DNA of 17,457 nt from JBEGTT01 sp041179245 (GTDB taxonomy: Bacteria; Pseudomonadota; Gammaproteobacteria; Burkholderiales; Rhodocyclaceae), in assembly GCA_041179245.1 (NCBI GenBank), contig JBEGTT010000180.1:1-17457 (forward strand), given 5' to 3'. Of this stretch, positions 1 to 7,120 are shown one piece after another. Under the pieces are notes generated by a model. That model was not told the DNA's origin and searched no databases. It saw nothing but the letters and a program-made list of their open reading frames with translations. The translations under genes and the position numbers were made by a program. The stretch's first letter is position 1. Every line of letters begins with the position of its first letter.

Positions 1-295
1 GGATGGCCGATAAAATCGCAGCCATGCGCTGTTGGTGTTCATTATCCGCGCCGAGCTTGGAAATAACCCCCGAACATCGGTGCAAAAAGGATGAAACGGC
101 GCGCCCGATCAATTGCAGTGGGCGTGATAAAAGTCGTTGAAAAAATGGCGCGGGTACGGACATTTCGCTTTCTGGCTCGTGTGGGTCAATCGAGGGGATT
201 TCACTCTGTCCTGAAATTAGCACATTGGCCGAAAATAAAAACCTTTTACCGCCGTGAGCGTAGAGAAAATTAGCGTTTGAAACAGCCTTTAACAT
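1..295 (-). CDS. Possible divergent gene of unknown function, 3' end beyond the left edge
   Basis: A minus-strand frame runs without a stop from an ATG at 293-295 to the window edge, giving at least 98 codons. An in-frame stop lies further upstream, near 370. A second in-frame ATG at 161-163 may be the true start; the part after it reads more like a protein, with a hydrophobic and basic amphipathic stretch followed by a hydrophilic one ending in ADNEHQQRMAAILSAI. A weak AGG lies 9 bases before the ATG at 295. I do not recognise the product and assign no function. The only competing plus-strand frame here (91-273) encodes a very basic peptide with no family features. The frame could be chance, because open frames of this length do occur by chance, and the rest of the gene is outside the window. 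Confidence 0.33.
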   Translation of the reverse strand, partial: MLKAVSNANFLYAHGGKRFLFSANVLISGQSEIPSIDPHEPESEMSVPAPFFQRLLSRPLQLIGRAVSSFLHRCSGVISKLGADNEHQQRMAAILSAI

Positions 296-400
296 CGTCA
301 GACGCCTGTTTGGACGTTGTTCAGCTAAACTTCGGCCCGCTAAAAAATAAACGCCAACTCCGAAATTTCATTATCCCCACACGCTTTTCTATCTGACCCC
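296..400. promoter_or_regulatory. Leader region upstream of ccmA, possibly divergent
   Basis: These 105 bases lie between the possible divergent frame and ccmA and are the only place in the window for the promoter of the ccm-uppP operon. The segment at 341-351 is A-rich (TAAAAAATAAA) and could serve as a -10 region, with TTGTTC at 317-322 as a poor -35 at 18 bases spacing. I see no convincing consensus promoter, operator palindrome or riboswitch. The bases just before ccmA (CTATCTGACCCC) contain no Shine-Dalgarno sequence. Confidence 0.2.
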
Positions 401-1015
401 ATGCTTGAAGCAGATCAACTCGAATGTATGCGCGGCGAACGGCCTTTGTTTGCCGGCCTAAGCTTTCGGCTTCAGGCGGGGGAATTGCTGTATTTGCAGG
501 GTAAAAATGGTGCGGGGAAAACTTCGCTGTTGCGCATGATTATCGGATTGCTTCCGCCTGAAAGTGGTGAGCTTCGCTGGGCGGGTTTTTCTATTCAAGA
601 AGTGGCGGACGAATATCGGGCCAATCTTTGTTATCTCGGCCACCTTAATGCCATCAAGGAAGACCTGACGCCGCTGGAGAATTTGCGGTCTTCAGCGCTA
701 TTGGCTGGTTCGCCACTGACTGAGAATGATGCCCTAGATGCCTTAGAACAAGTGGGCTTGGCCGGGCGCGAAGATCTGGCGTGTAAATATCTTTCACAGG
801 GACAAAAACGCCGCGTGGCCTTGGCGCGACTGGTCAAAGATAAGTGCCCTTTGTGGGTATTAGATGAGCCTTTTGTAGCGCTGGATGTGGCGGCGGTGGA
901 CTGGTTGGCGCAATTGATTTCTGCCCATTTGCAGCGCGGGGGAATGGCGGTGATGACCACCCATCAAGCGGTCACGATTCCGGCTGGTCGCATTCACGAA
1001 CTAAGGCTCGGCTGA
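401..1015 (+). CDS. ccmA: Heme exporter ATP-binding subunit CcmA
   Basis: This is the cytoplasmic ATPase of the CcmABCD complex, which uses ATP hydrolysis to release holo-CcmE (heme-loaded chaperone) from CcmC during System I cytochrome c maturation. The 204 residues match the short ABC ATPase of this family. Visible motifs are Walker A GKNGAGKT (34-41), ABC signature LSQGQ (131-135), Walker B LWVLDEP (151-157) and the switch histidine H188 in TTHQ. The start MLEADQLECMRGERPLF matches the usual beginning of CcmA, so the ATG at 401 is preferred even though no ribosome binding site precedes it. The TGA overlaps the ATG of ccmB by one base (TGATG), which indicates coupled translation. First gene of the operon. 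Confidence 0.96.
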   Translation: MLEADQLECMRGERPLFAGLSFRLQAGELLYLQGKNGAGKTSLLRMIIGLLPPESGELRWAGFSIQEVADEYRANLCYLGHLNAIKEDLTPLENLRSSALLAGSPLTENDALDALEQVGLAGREDLACKYLSQGQKRRVALARLVKDKCPLWVLDEPFVALDVAAVDWLAQLISAHLQRGGMAVMTTHQAVTIPAGRIHELRLG

Positions 1016-1683
1016 TGACACAGATGCTATGGGCTATCCTCGCTCGTGATCTCAAATTGGCGCTACGCCGTCAGGCCGACATCGTGTCTGCCTTGTTTTT
1101 CTTTATTATCGTGGTCAGCCTTTTCCCCTTAGGTATTGGCCCGGAACCGGACTTGCTGCGTAAGCTAGCGCCGGGGGTATTGTGGGTAGCTGCTCTGTTG
1201 GCAACCATGCTTTCCTTACCTAGACTGTTTGCCGATGATTACCGGGATGGCACTTTGGAGCAGTTGGCGCTGACGCCAACCCCAATGGGGATAATGGTTA
1301 CCGGAAAAGTGATCGCTCACTGGGTAGTTTCAGGCCTGCCTTTGACGTTGTTGGCACCGGTGCTGGGCATTCAATTTGATTTGCCGGCAGAAGCTCTATG
1401 GGTACTAACCTTTGCCTTGTTGTTGGGAACACCGGCTTTGTCGGGTATTGGTGCTATTGGCGCTGCGCTGACATTGGGTGTTCGCGGCGGCGGCGTGTTG
1501 TTATCCCTGCTGGTCTTGCCGCTTTACATCCCTGTCTTGATTTTTGGTGCCGGTGCTGTCGAAGCCACGATGAGTGGTTTGGGTGGTGAAGGCCATTTAT
1601 CCTTGCTTGCCGCTATGACCGTGGCTGCTCTGGGCTTCGCGCCTTGGGCGGCGGCGGCGGCGCTGAAGATTGCACTCGAATGA
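1015..1683 (+). CDS. ccmB: Heme exporter membrane subunit CcmB
   Basis: CcmB is the inner-membrane partner of CcmA in the ABC-type complex that frees holo-CcmE. The 222 residues carry about six hydrophobic segments. The N-terminal LALRRQADIVSALFFFIIV and the following FPLGIGPEPDLLRKLAPGVLW are the hallmark region of the family, and FADDYRDGTLEQL follows. The length is normal for the family. The C terminus has a run of five alanines encoded by (GCG)5 at 1648-1662. The gene begins on the last base of ccmA, and its TGA overlaps the ATG of ccmC (ATGA), so it is tightly embedded in the operon. Confidence 0.95.
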   Translation: MTQMLWAILARDLKLALRRQADIVSALFFFIIVVSLFPLGIGPEPDLLRKLAPGVLWVAALLATMLSLPRLFADDYRDGTLEQLALTPTPMGIMVTGKVIAHWVVSGLPLTLLAPVLGIQFDLPAEALWVLTFALLLGTPALSGIGAIGAALTLGVRGGGVLLSLLVLPLYIPVLIFGAGAVEATMSGLGGEGHLSLLAAMTVAALGFAPWAAAAALKIALE

Positions 1684-2450
1684 ACGATAGATTCAATTTA
1701 TACAGCCTTGCTTCTCCGGCCTCCTTTTATCCTTTTGCAGGAAAGATGGTGCCTTATTTCGTGGCTTTGTCGGTGGTGTTTGGACTGGCGGGACTTTGGC
1801 TTGGCATGCTGGTTGCGCCGACTGATTTTCAGCAAGGCGAAGGTTATCGGATCATCTTTATCCACGTGCCGGCATCCTGGTTGTCGATGTTTATTTATCT
1901 GGTAATGGCATTCTGGGCAGCGATTGGCTTGGCTTTTAATACCCGGCTTTCAGGGATGATGTCGCAGGCGCTGGCCCCGACGGGCGCGCTGATGGCATTT
2001 CTGTCGCTGTGGACGGGGGCGTTGTGGGGCAAGCCAATGTGGGGAGCTTGGTGGGTGTGGGATGCACGCCTTACCTCTGAATTGATCCTGTTATTTTTAT
2101 ACATTGGTTACATGGCACTGACGGCAGCTATTGACGATGCGCGTCGAGCAGACAAAGCGGGTGGGCTGCTATTGCTGGTTGGGGTGGTCAATGTTCCGGT
2201 GATCTATTTCTCGGTGAAATGGTGGAATACCCTGCATCAAGGGTCGAGCGTTAATCTCACACAATCTTCAATGGCGCAAACCATGCTCTGGGGCATGTTG
2301 CTGATGGCGCTGTGTTTCTGGATGTATGCGATTGCGGTGTCCTTAGTTCGGGTACGTACGCTGATTCTTGAGCGGGAACGGCATACCGATTGGGTCAAGG
2401 CCGCGCTGATGGAAGATTCTAGGGAAAAATCAGGCGGAGATAACAAATGA
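1680..2450 (+). CDS. ccmC: Heme-handling membrane protein CcmC
   Basis: CcmC binds heme on the periplasmic side of the inner membrane and drives its covalent attachment to CcmE. From the ATG at 1680 it has 256 residues, normal for the family, with about six membrane segments. The tryptophan-rich WWD-type motif is at 121-131 (WGAWWVWDARL). Two conserved periplasmic histidines are visible: H62 in FIHVPASW and H186 in NTLHQGSS, expected to ligand heme. An in-frame ATG at 1644 would add 12 glycine-rich residues, but it lies inside ccmB; the ATG at 1680 gives the ATGA overlap seen throughout this operon. The stop overlaps ccmD by 4 bases. Confidence 0.96.
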   Translation: MNDRFNLYSLASPASFYPFAGKMVPYFVALSVVFGLAGLWLGMLVAPTDFQQGEGYRIIFIHVPASWLSMFIYLVMAFWAAIGLAFNTRLSGMMSQALAPTGALMAFLSLWTGALWGKPMWGAWWVWDARLTSELILLFLYIGYMALTAAIDDARRADKAGGLLLLVGVVNVPVIYFSVKWWNTLHQGSSVNLTQSSMAQTMLWGMLLMALCFWMYAIAVSLVRVRTLILERERHTDWVKAALMEDSREKSGGDNK

Positions 2451-2644
2451 CCTACTGGAACAGTTTTTCGGATTTTCTGGCCATGGGCGGCTACGGATTT
2501 TATGTCTGGGGCTCGTTTGGGGTGACCGTATTGATTATGGCCGTAGAGCCAATGCTGGTGATTCGTCAGCGTAATGCCACTATTTCCCGTCTGAAACGCC
2601 AATTACGCGCAGACCAACGTGCAGAAAGCCAGGTAGCGTCATGA
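2447..2644 (+). CDS. ccmD: Small heme exporter subunit CcmD
   Basis: CcmD is a small single-span inner-membrane protein that stabilises the CcmABC-CcmE complex and is needed to release holo-CcmE. The 65 residues start with MTYWNSFSDFLAMGGYGFYVWGSF, cut here for length as the typical FLAMGGYGFYVW family signature (residues 10-21). One hydrophobic helix follows (about 17-36), then a basic cytoplasmic tail (RQRNATISRLKRQLR). Sequence conservation is low in this family, so position and the YGFYVW motif carry the identification. The gene overlaps ccmC by 4 bases upstream and ccmE by 4 bases downstream. Confidence 0.93.
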   Translation: MTYWNSFSDFLAMGGYGFYVWGSFGVTVLIMAVEPMLVIRQRNATISRLKRQLRADQRAESQVAS

Positions 2645-3099
2645 AGTCTCGCCATAAAAAACTCTTGTTGATTGCGATAGGTCTTGCCATTCTTGGCCTG
2701 ATCGCCATGCTGGTTTTGAATGCGCTGAACAGCAATATTGCGTTGTACATCTCGCCGACCGAGGTGGCCGCAGGGAAGGCTCCTCAAGGCAAGGCTTTTC
2801 GCATCGGTGGGCTAGTGAAGCCGGGCAGTATTTCTCGGCAGCCTGATGGCGTAACCGTCAGTTTTGTGGTGACCGATACGGCACAAGACATTCCCGTGCA
2901 TTACAAGGGCATTCTTCCGGACCTATTCAAGGAAGGAAAAGGCGTGGTGGCTCAGGGCAAGATCAATGCAGAAGGTACTTTTATCGCCAGTGAAGTGCTG
3001 GCCAAGCATGATGAAAACTATATGCCGCCAGAAGCTGCTAAAGCCGTAGAAGATGCGCAGAAAAAATCGGCGGCAGGCTACATAGGAAAACCACAATGA
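2641..3099 (+). CDS. ccmE: Periplasmic heme chaperone CcmE
   Basis: CcmE carries heme covalently from CcmC to the CcmF/H ligation complex. The 152 residues begin with a basic end and one membrane anchor (about 7-29), followed by a periplasmic OB-fold domain with YISPTEV, RIGGLVKPGS and the VTDTAQDIPVHYKGILPDLF stretch (77-96). The heme-binding histidine is H123 in VLAKHDENYMPPE, with Y127 four residues on, as in the classical HxxxY type. The flexible C-terminal tail is lysine- and alanine-rich. The gene overlaps both ccmD and ccmF by 4 bases. Confidence 0.97.
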   Translation: MKSRHKKLLLIAIGLAILGLIAMLVLNALNSNIALYISPTEVAAGKAPQGKAFRIGGLVKPGSISRQPDGVTVSFVVTDTAQDIPVHYKGILPDLFKEGKGVVAQGKINAEGTFIASEVLAKHDENYMPPEAAKAVEDAQKKSAAGYIGKPQ

Positions 3100-5093
3100 T
3101 TCCCGAACTTGGACATTTCGCACTGATTTTGTCGTTTTGCCTTGCTTTTATTGGCGGCGTATTTCCTTTAATTGGCGCGCACAAAAATAACGCAGCGTGG
3201 GTGGCGATGGCAAAACCGACCACTCGGATGATGGCTTTCCTTGCCTCAATTGCTTTTGCCTGTCTGGTGCAAGCGTTTATCGCCAATGATTTTTCCGTGC
3301 TTTATGTGGCGCAGCATTCCAACTCCTTACTGCCAACCGCTTACCGAGTAGCGGCAGTGTGGGGCGGGCATGAAGGCTCTTTATTGTTGTGGGTATTGAT
3401 GCTGACCTGGTGGATGGCGGCGGTGAGTTTATTGGCGAAACAATTGCCAGACACGATGGTTGCACGTGTTCTTGGAACCTTGTCATTGGTTACGGCAGGT
3501 TTTCTGTTATTCATTCTGGTGACCTCTAATCCGTTTGATCGCTTGTTGCCGGGGGCGCCAGAAGGGCGTGATTTGAACCCGCTGTTGCAGGATTTTGGAT
3601 TGGTTATTCACCCCCCCTTGCTGTACATGGGTTACGTCGGGTTTTCCGTAGCTTATGCCTTTGCGATTGCTGCTTTGCTATCGGGGCAGTTGGATGCGGC
3701 GTGGGCACGCTGGTCTCGTCCTTGGACAACAGCGGCTTGGGTTTTCCTGACGCTTGGCATTGCGATGGGTTCTTGGTGGGCATATTACGAACTGGGTTGG
3801 GGCGGCTGGTGGTTCTGGGACCCGGTCGAAAATGCTTCATTTATGCCGTGGTTGGTCGGCACTGCATTGATCCATTCGTTAGCGGTAACAGAAAAGCGCG
3901 GGAGTTTCAAAAACTGGACTGTGCTGCTGGCCATTTCAGCCTTCTCCCTGTCATTGCTCGGTACTTTCTTGGTCCGCTCCGGGGTGCTGACCTCGGTCCA
4001 TGCTTTTGCCACTGATCCTGCACGAGGCATTTTTATTCTGGCGTTCTTGGTCTTAGTGATTGGTAGTTCCTTGGTGTTGTTTGCGTGGCGGGCACCCAAG
4101 GTCGGCTTGGGTGGCAGTTTCGGATTGGTATCGCGTGAAACGATGTTGTTGGCGAACAACGTGATGCTAGTCGTGGCGATGGCGACCGTCTTGCTCGGAA
4201 CGTTGTACCCCTTGTTAGTGGATGCGCTGGGTGTGGGCAAAATCTCTGTTGGCCCTCCTTACTTTAATGCGGTGTTTGTGCCGGTAATGGCCCCAGTGGT
4301 GTTTCTGATGGGCGTTGGCCCTTTTGCGCGCTGGAAGCAGGCGTCATTGATGGAAATTGCGCGGGTGTTACGTTGGGCTTTTGTCACGGCGGTCGTGCTG
4401 GCCTTGGTTTTGCCGTTTGTCATGGGTGAGTGGACGCCATTGATTGCTTTGGGCGTATTGCTGGCATTCTGGGCGTTGATTACGACTGGCCTGAGTTTTA
4501 CGCAGCGGGTTGCCGCAACACGGGGCGATCAAACTTGGATTGCTGCAGCATTGGCCCAGCCGCTCAGCTTCTGGGGAATGCATCTGGCTCATATGGGGGT
4601 GGCGGTCTTTGTGATTGGCGTGACGATGGTGGGGGGTTATACCGAAGAAAAAGACGTCAAGATGAACGCCGGCGATGTGGTGACTGTACGCGGTTACACC
4701 TTCCGTTTTAATGGCGTCGATTCTTTTAAAGGCCCCAATTACACCGCTATCCGGGGTGATGTAGACGTGCTGGAAGGTGGCAAGGTCATTCGTCACATGG
4801 AGCCAGAAAAACGTGCTTATGTTTCTTCCTCCATGCCGATGACTGAGGCGGCGATTGATGTGGGGTTATTCCGCGATCTGTATGTCTCATTAGGTGAAGC
4901 GATTGACCGCGACCACCCAGAAGGTGCGTGGGCGGTGCGGGTCTACGTCAAACCCTTTGTTGACTGGATTTGGTGGGGATGCATCTTGATGGCTCTCGGC
5001 GGATTGCTGGCGATTTTGGATCGTCGTTATCGCATGGGGCGTAGGCCTTCGTCATTGGTGGCTCAACACGCCCAACATTCGGAGTCGGTATGA
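3096..5093 (+). CDS. ccmF: Cytochrome c heme lyase subunit CcmF
   Basis: CcmF is the large inner-membrane protein that receives heme from CcmE and, with CcmH and CcmI, attaches it to the CXXCH motif of apocytochromes c. The 665 residues and many membrane segments are normal for the family. The tryptophan-rich WWD motif is at about 232-249 (ELGWGGWWFWDPVENASF). Likely heme-ligand histidines lie at H92 (WGGHEGS), H172 (VIHPPLLY) and H260 (ALIHS), with another in the RSGVLTSVHAFA loop. A soluble periplasmic region follows (about 510-620), then a final helix near 630-652. A run of seven C at 3611-3617 encodes the HPP of H172. The gene overlaps ccmE and ccmG by 4 bases each. Confidence 0.97.
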   Translation: MIPELGHFALILSFCLAFIGGVFPLIGAHKNNAAWVAMAKPTTRMMAFLASIAFACLVQAFIANDFSVLYVAQHSNSLLPTAYRVAAVWGGHEGSLLLWVLMLTWWMAAVSLLAKQLPDTMVARVLGTLSLVTAGFLLFILVTSNPFDRLLPGAPEGRDLNPLLQDFGLVIHPPLLYMGYVGFSVAYAFAIAALLSGQLDAAWARWSRPWTTAAWVFLTLGIAMGSWWAYYELGWGGWWFWDPVENASFMPWLVGTALIHSLAVTEKRGSFKNWTVLLAISAFSLSLLGTFLVRSGVLTSVHAFATDPARGIFILAFLVLVIGSSLVLFAWRAPKVGLGGSFGLVSRETMLLANNVMLVVAMATVLLGTLYPLLVDALGVGKISVGPPYFNAVFVPVMAPVVFLMGVGPFARWKQASLMEIARVLRWAFVTAVVLALVLPFVMGEWTPLIALGVLLAFWALITTGLSFTQRVAATRGDQTWIAAALAQPLSFWGMHLAHMGVAVFVIGVTMVGGYTEEKDVKMNAGDVVTVRGYTFRFNGVDSFKGPNYTAIRGDVDVLEGGKVIRHMEPEKRAYVSSSMPMTEAAIDVGLFRDLYVSLGEAIDRDHPEGAWAVRVYVKPFVDWIWWGCILMALGGLLAILDRRYRMGRRPSSLVAQHAQHSESV

Positions 5094-5701
5094 ACAAGTT
5101 TCTTTGGCCTTTAATTGGCTTTTTAGCCCTCGTGGTTTTGCTGGCAGTCGGTTTGAATCTGAATCCCCGCGACATTCCATCACCCTTGGTGGGCAAACCC
5201 GCTCCTAATTTTGAGCTGAAACAGCACGATACCAAGGCACCGATTTTTTCGCCCGCTGCAATGCGTGGCAAGGTCTGGATGCTCAATGTGTGGTCAACGT
5301 GGTGTGTCTCTTGTCGCCAGGAACATGGTGTTTTGGTGAGTTTGTCCAAGCAGAAGGTGTTGCCGATTGTGGGCTTAAACTACAAGGAAATTCGTGGGGA
5401 TAGCGAACTCGATAGCACGCGTTATGCAGAGGGCAAGCATTTGGCCGAAGAAGAGAGTTTGTCTCGTCAGCGTATTGGGCAATGGTTGAGCCAGCACGGT
5501 GATCCCTATGCGCTGACTGTACTGGATTTGGATGGCCGCGTTGGGATTGATTACGGGGTCTATGGGGTTCCAGAAAGCTACGTTATTGACCAGAACGGAA
5601 TCATCCGCTTGAAGCACACCGGTCCGCTGACGCCGGATGTCATTGCCCAGAAGATTCTGCCGCTGGTGGGTGAGTTGCAGCGTAATGGAGGTCGCCCGTA
5701 A
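5090..5701 (+). CDS. ccmG: Thiol:disulfide oxidoreductase CcmG (DsbE)
   Basis: CcmG is a membrane-anchored periplasmic thioredoxin that keeps the cysteines of apocytochrome c, or of CcmH, reduced before heme attachment. The 203 residues show one N-terminal membrane helix (about 5-23), the PAPNFEL entry to the thioredoxin fold, the active site WCVSC (C72, C75) and the cis-proline loop GVYGVPES (P161). The GLNYKE segment (95-100) is followed by about 25 extra hydrophilic residues (about 102-128, ending in EEESLSRQRIGQWL) that the enterobacterial DsbE I recall (about 185 residues) lacks. The start overlaps the ccmF stop (ATGA). The TAA overlaps the ATG of ccmH by one base. Confidence 0.95.
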   Translation: MNKFLWPLIGFLALVVLLAVGLNLNPRDIPSPLVGKPAPNFELKQHDTKAPIFSPAAMRGKVWMLNVWSTWCVSCRQEHGVLVSLSKQKVLPIVGLNYKEIRGDSELDSTRYAEGKHLAEEESLSRQRIGQWLSQHGDPYALTVLDLDGRVGIDYGVYGVPESYVIDQNGIIRLKHTGPLTPDVIAQKILPLVGELQRNGGRP

Positions 5702-6198
5702 TGCTTCGCCACGTTCGCCATGTATGCGCCATTCTGGCTTGCGCCCTTTGCCTTAATGCTTGGGCCGTTGTTGCTGCCCCAGATACTTCTACGCACGAAG
5801 CCGCTCCTTTGGCGGCGGATCCGGTTGCCGAAAAACGCCTGCAATCGTTGGCCGCTGAACTGCGTTGTTTGGTGTGCCAAAATCAGACCATTGCCGATTC
5901 CAATGCTGAACTGGCTCAGGATTTGCGGCGCGAAGTTCGTTCGATGATTCAGGCTGGGCAAAGCGATCAGCAAATCATCGACTTCATGGTTAATCGCTAT
6001 GGAGATTTCGTGCTTTACCGTCCTCCAGTCAAAGGCTTAACTTTGTTGTTGTGGGGTGGCCCCATCGTGTTGTTGTTGCTAGGGCTTTTCGGGCTTATTC
6101 GCCATTTGCGCCAACGTAATCAAATATTGATGGCTCAGGCACCTGTTTCAGCCGAAGGGCTTCAACGGGCTGAAGCCCTTCTCAAACAAAAGGACTGA
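5701..6198 (+). CDS. ccmH: Cytochrome c maturation thiol protein CcmH (short form)
   Basis: CcmH reduces or holds the CXXCH cysteines of apocytochrome c at the ligation complex. The 165 residues start with a signal peptide (basic MLRHVRHV, hydrophobic core, AVVAA before about residue 27). The family motif LRCLVCQNQ is at 54-62 with C56 and C59, followed by the conserved DSNAELAQDLR and MVNRYGDFVLYRPP. One membrane helix spans about 113-135, and a short cytoplasmic tail follows. This is the short, single-domain form; the TPR part that is fused to it in E. coli is a separate gene, ccmI. The last codons contain a perfect inverted repeat at 6154-6181. Confidence 0.95.
   Translation: MLRHVRHVCAILACALCLNAWAVVAAPDTSTHEAAPLAADPVAEKRLQSLAAELRCLVCQNQTIADSNAELAQDLRREVRSMIQAGQSDQQIIDFMVNRYGDFVLYRPPVKGLTLLLWGGPIVLLLLGLFGLIRHLRQRNQILMAQAPVSAEGLQRAEALLKQKD
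6147..6181 (+). repeat. Perfect inverted repeat with an alternative stem at the 3' end of ccmH
   Basis: GAAGGGCTTC (6154-6163) and GAAGCCCTTC (6172-6181) are exact reverse complements, a 10-bp stem with an 8-base loop. A second stem, TTCAGCC (6147-6153) with GGCTGAA (6168-6174), shares bases with the right arm of the first, so the two exclude each other. The element is inside ccmH coding sequence, 25 bases before the ccmI start. No T tract follows, so it is not a standard intrinsic terminator. It could affect mRNA processing, decay or ccmI translation, or could follow from the repeated AEGL/AEAL peptide it encodes. Confidence 0.55.
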
Positions 6199-6206
6199 GT
6201 GGCACC

Positions 6207-7118
6207 ATGACCGCATTTTTGATTGGCTGCATTATCCTGATTGTTCTGGCTGTGTTAGTGGTCGTCCGCCCCTTGTTAGTGACGCGAATTGACCCGTCGA
6301 TTAGAACAAACACCGTAGATGGCAATACTGAGCAGCGCGCCTTAACCCTGCAAATTCTGCAAAGCCAGCAGGCTGAATTAGAGCAGGAACGGGATGTGGG
6401 GCAACTCAGCGAAGCTGAGTACCAAGTTGCCCACGCTGAATTGCAGCGCCGTTTGTTGGAGGAGCTGGAAATAGCGGGAGAGCCTAGAGACGCTAGAGAA
6501 TCCACTTCGCAGGCTGAGAATCATCCGAAGTCACCACGTGTTCTAGCCTTTGCGCTGATTTTCATCATTCCATTGGTTGCGGGTCTGGGTTACACCTTGT
6601 GGGGTAATCCGATGGCCTTACAACCGGGGGCAACTGAACCCCAAACCCGGATGACACCGGAAAAAATCACGCAGATGGTCAATAAGTTGGCTGCCCGTTT
6701 GAAGGAGAACCCTAGCGATCAGGAGGGGTGGCTCAAGTTGGCCCAAGCTTACAAAGTAATGGGGCGTTATGCGGATGCCGCTGAAGCCTATGCCAAGGCG
6801 GAAACCAAGGTTAAAACTGATGCGGGTTTATTAGCGAGTTACGCCGAAACATTAGGTATGGCCAGTGATAAAGGGTTGCGTGGCAAGCCAACTGCTTTAA
6901 TTGAAGCGGCGCTGAAATTGAACCCTAATGAACCTAATGCGTTGTTATTGGCCGGAGCGGCGGCGATGGAACGCCAAGACTTCAAGGCGGCCATTGCCTA
7001 CTGGGAGCAGTTATTACCCATGGTTGAGCCGGGTTCTGATATTGAACAAGCGCTAAAGGATGGTATTGAGCGACTACGCAGCAAAGAAGGCGCGAAGCGT
7101 TCTGGGAAACACAAATAA
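6207..7118 (+). CDS. ccmI: Apocytochrome c chaperone CcmI (TPR protein)
   Basis: CcmI binds the C-terminal helix of apocytochromes c and presents them to the CcmF-CcmH heme ligation machinery. The 303 residues follow the family plan: an N-terminal membrane helix (about 2-20), a cytoplasmic coiled-coil region with LQSQQAELEQERDVGQLSE (about 52-70), a second membrane helix (about 110-131) and a periplasmic TPR domain (about 155-285). TPR signatures are visible in WLKLAQAYKVMGRYADAAEAY, in the ALKLNPNEPNALLLAG repeat and in the following AAIAYWEQLL. It lies 8 bases after ccmH with GGACTGAGTGG as a possible ribosome binding region, and it ends 2 bases before uppP. Confidence 0.92.
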   Translation: MTAFLIGCIILIVLAVLVVVRPLLVTRIDPSIRTNTVDGNTEQRALTLQILQSQQAELEQERDVGQLSEAEYQVAHAELQRRLLEELEIAGEPRDARESTSQAENHPKSPRVLAFALIFIIPLVAGLGYTLWGNPMALQPGATEPQTRMTPEKITQMVNKLAARLKENPSDQEGWLKLAQAYKVMGRYADAAEAYAKAETKVKTDAGLLASYAETLGMASDKGLRGKPTALIEAALKLNPNEPNALLLAGAAAMERQDFKAAIAYWEQLLPMVEPGSDIEQALKDGIERLRSKEGAKRSGKHK

Positions 7119-7120
7119 TC

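Noticed and set aside
91..273. Plus-strand frame of 60 codons upstream of ccmA
   Set aside because: The product is almost entirely basic residues with no domain or family signature, its only AGG is too close to the ATG, and it lies antisense to a longer open frame.
631..960. Minus-strand frame of 109 codons
   Set aside because: It is antisense to ccmA, whose ABC motifs are complete. The product is Ser/Arg-rich with no recognisable features.
1644..1679. Longer start for ccmC
   Set aside because: It would add a glycine-rich stretch read out of frame from the GCG repeat of ccmB. The ATG at 1680 fits the family and the overlap pattern.
3785..4240. Minus-strand frame of 151 codons
   Set aside because: It is the reverse of the ccmF WWD region and following helices, with no protein family features.
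4368..4796. Minus-strand frame of 142 codons
   Set aside because: It is antisense to ccmF; the His- and Gln-rich product looks like a shadow of the coding strand.
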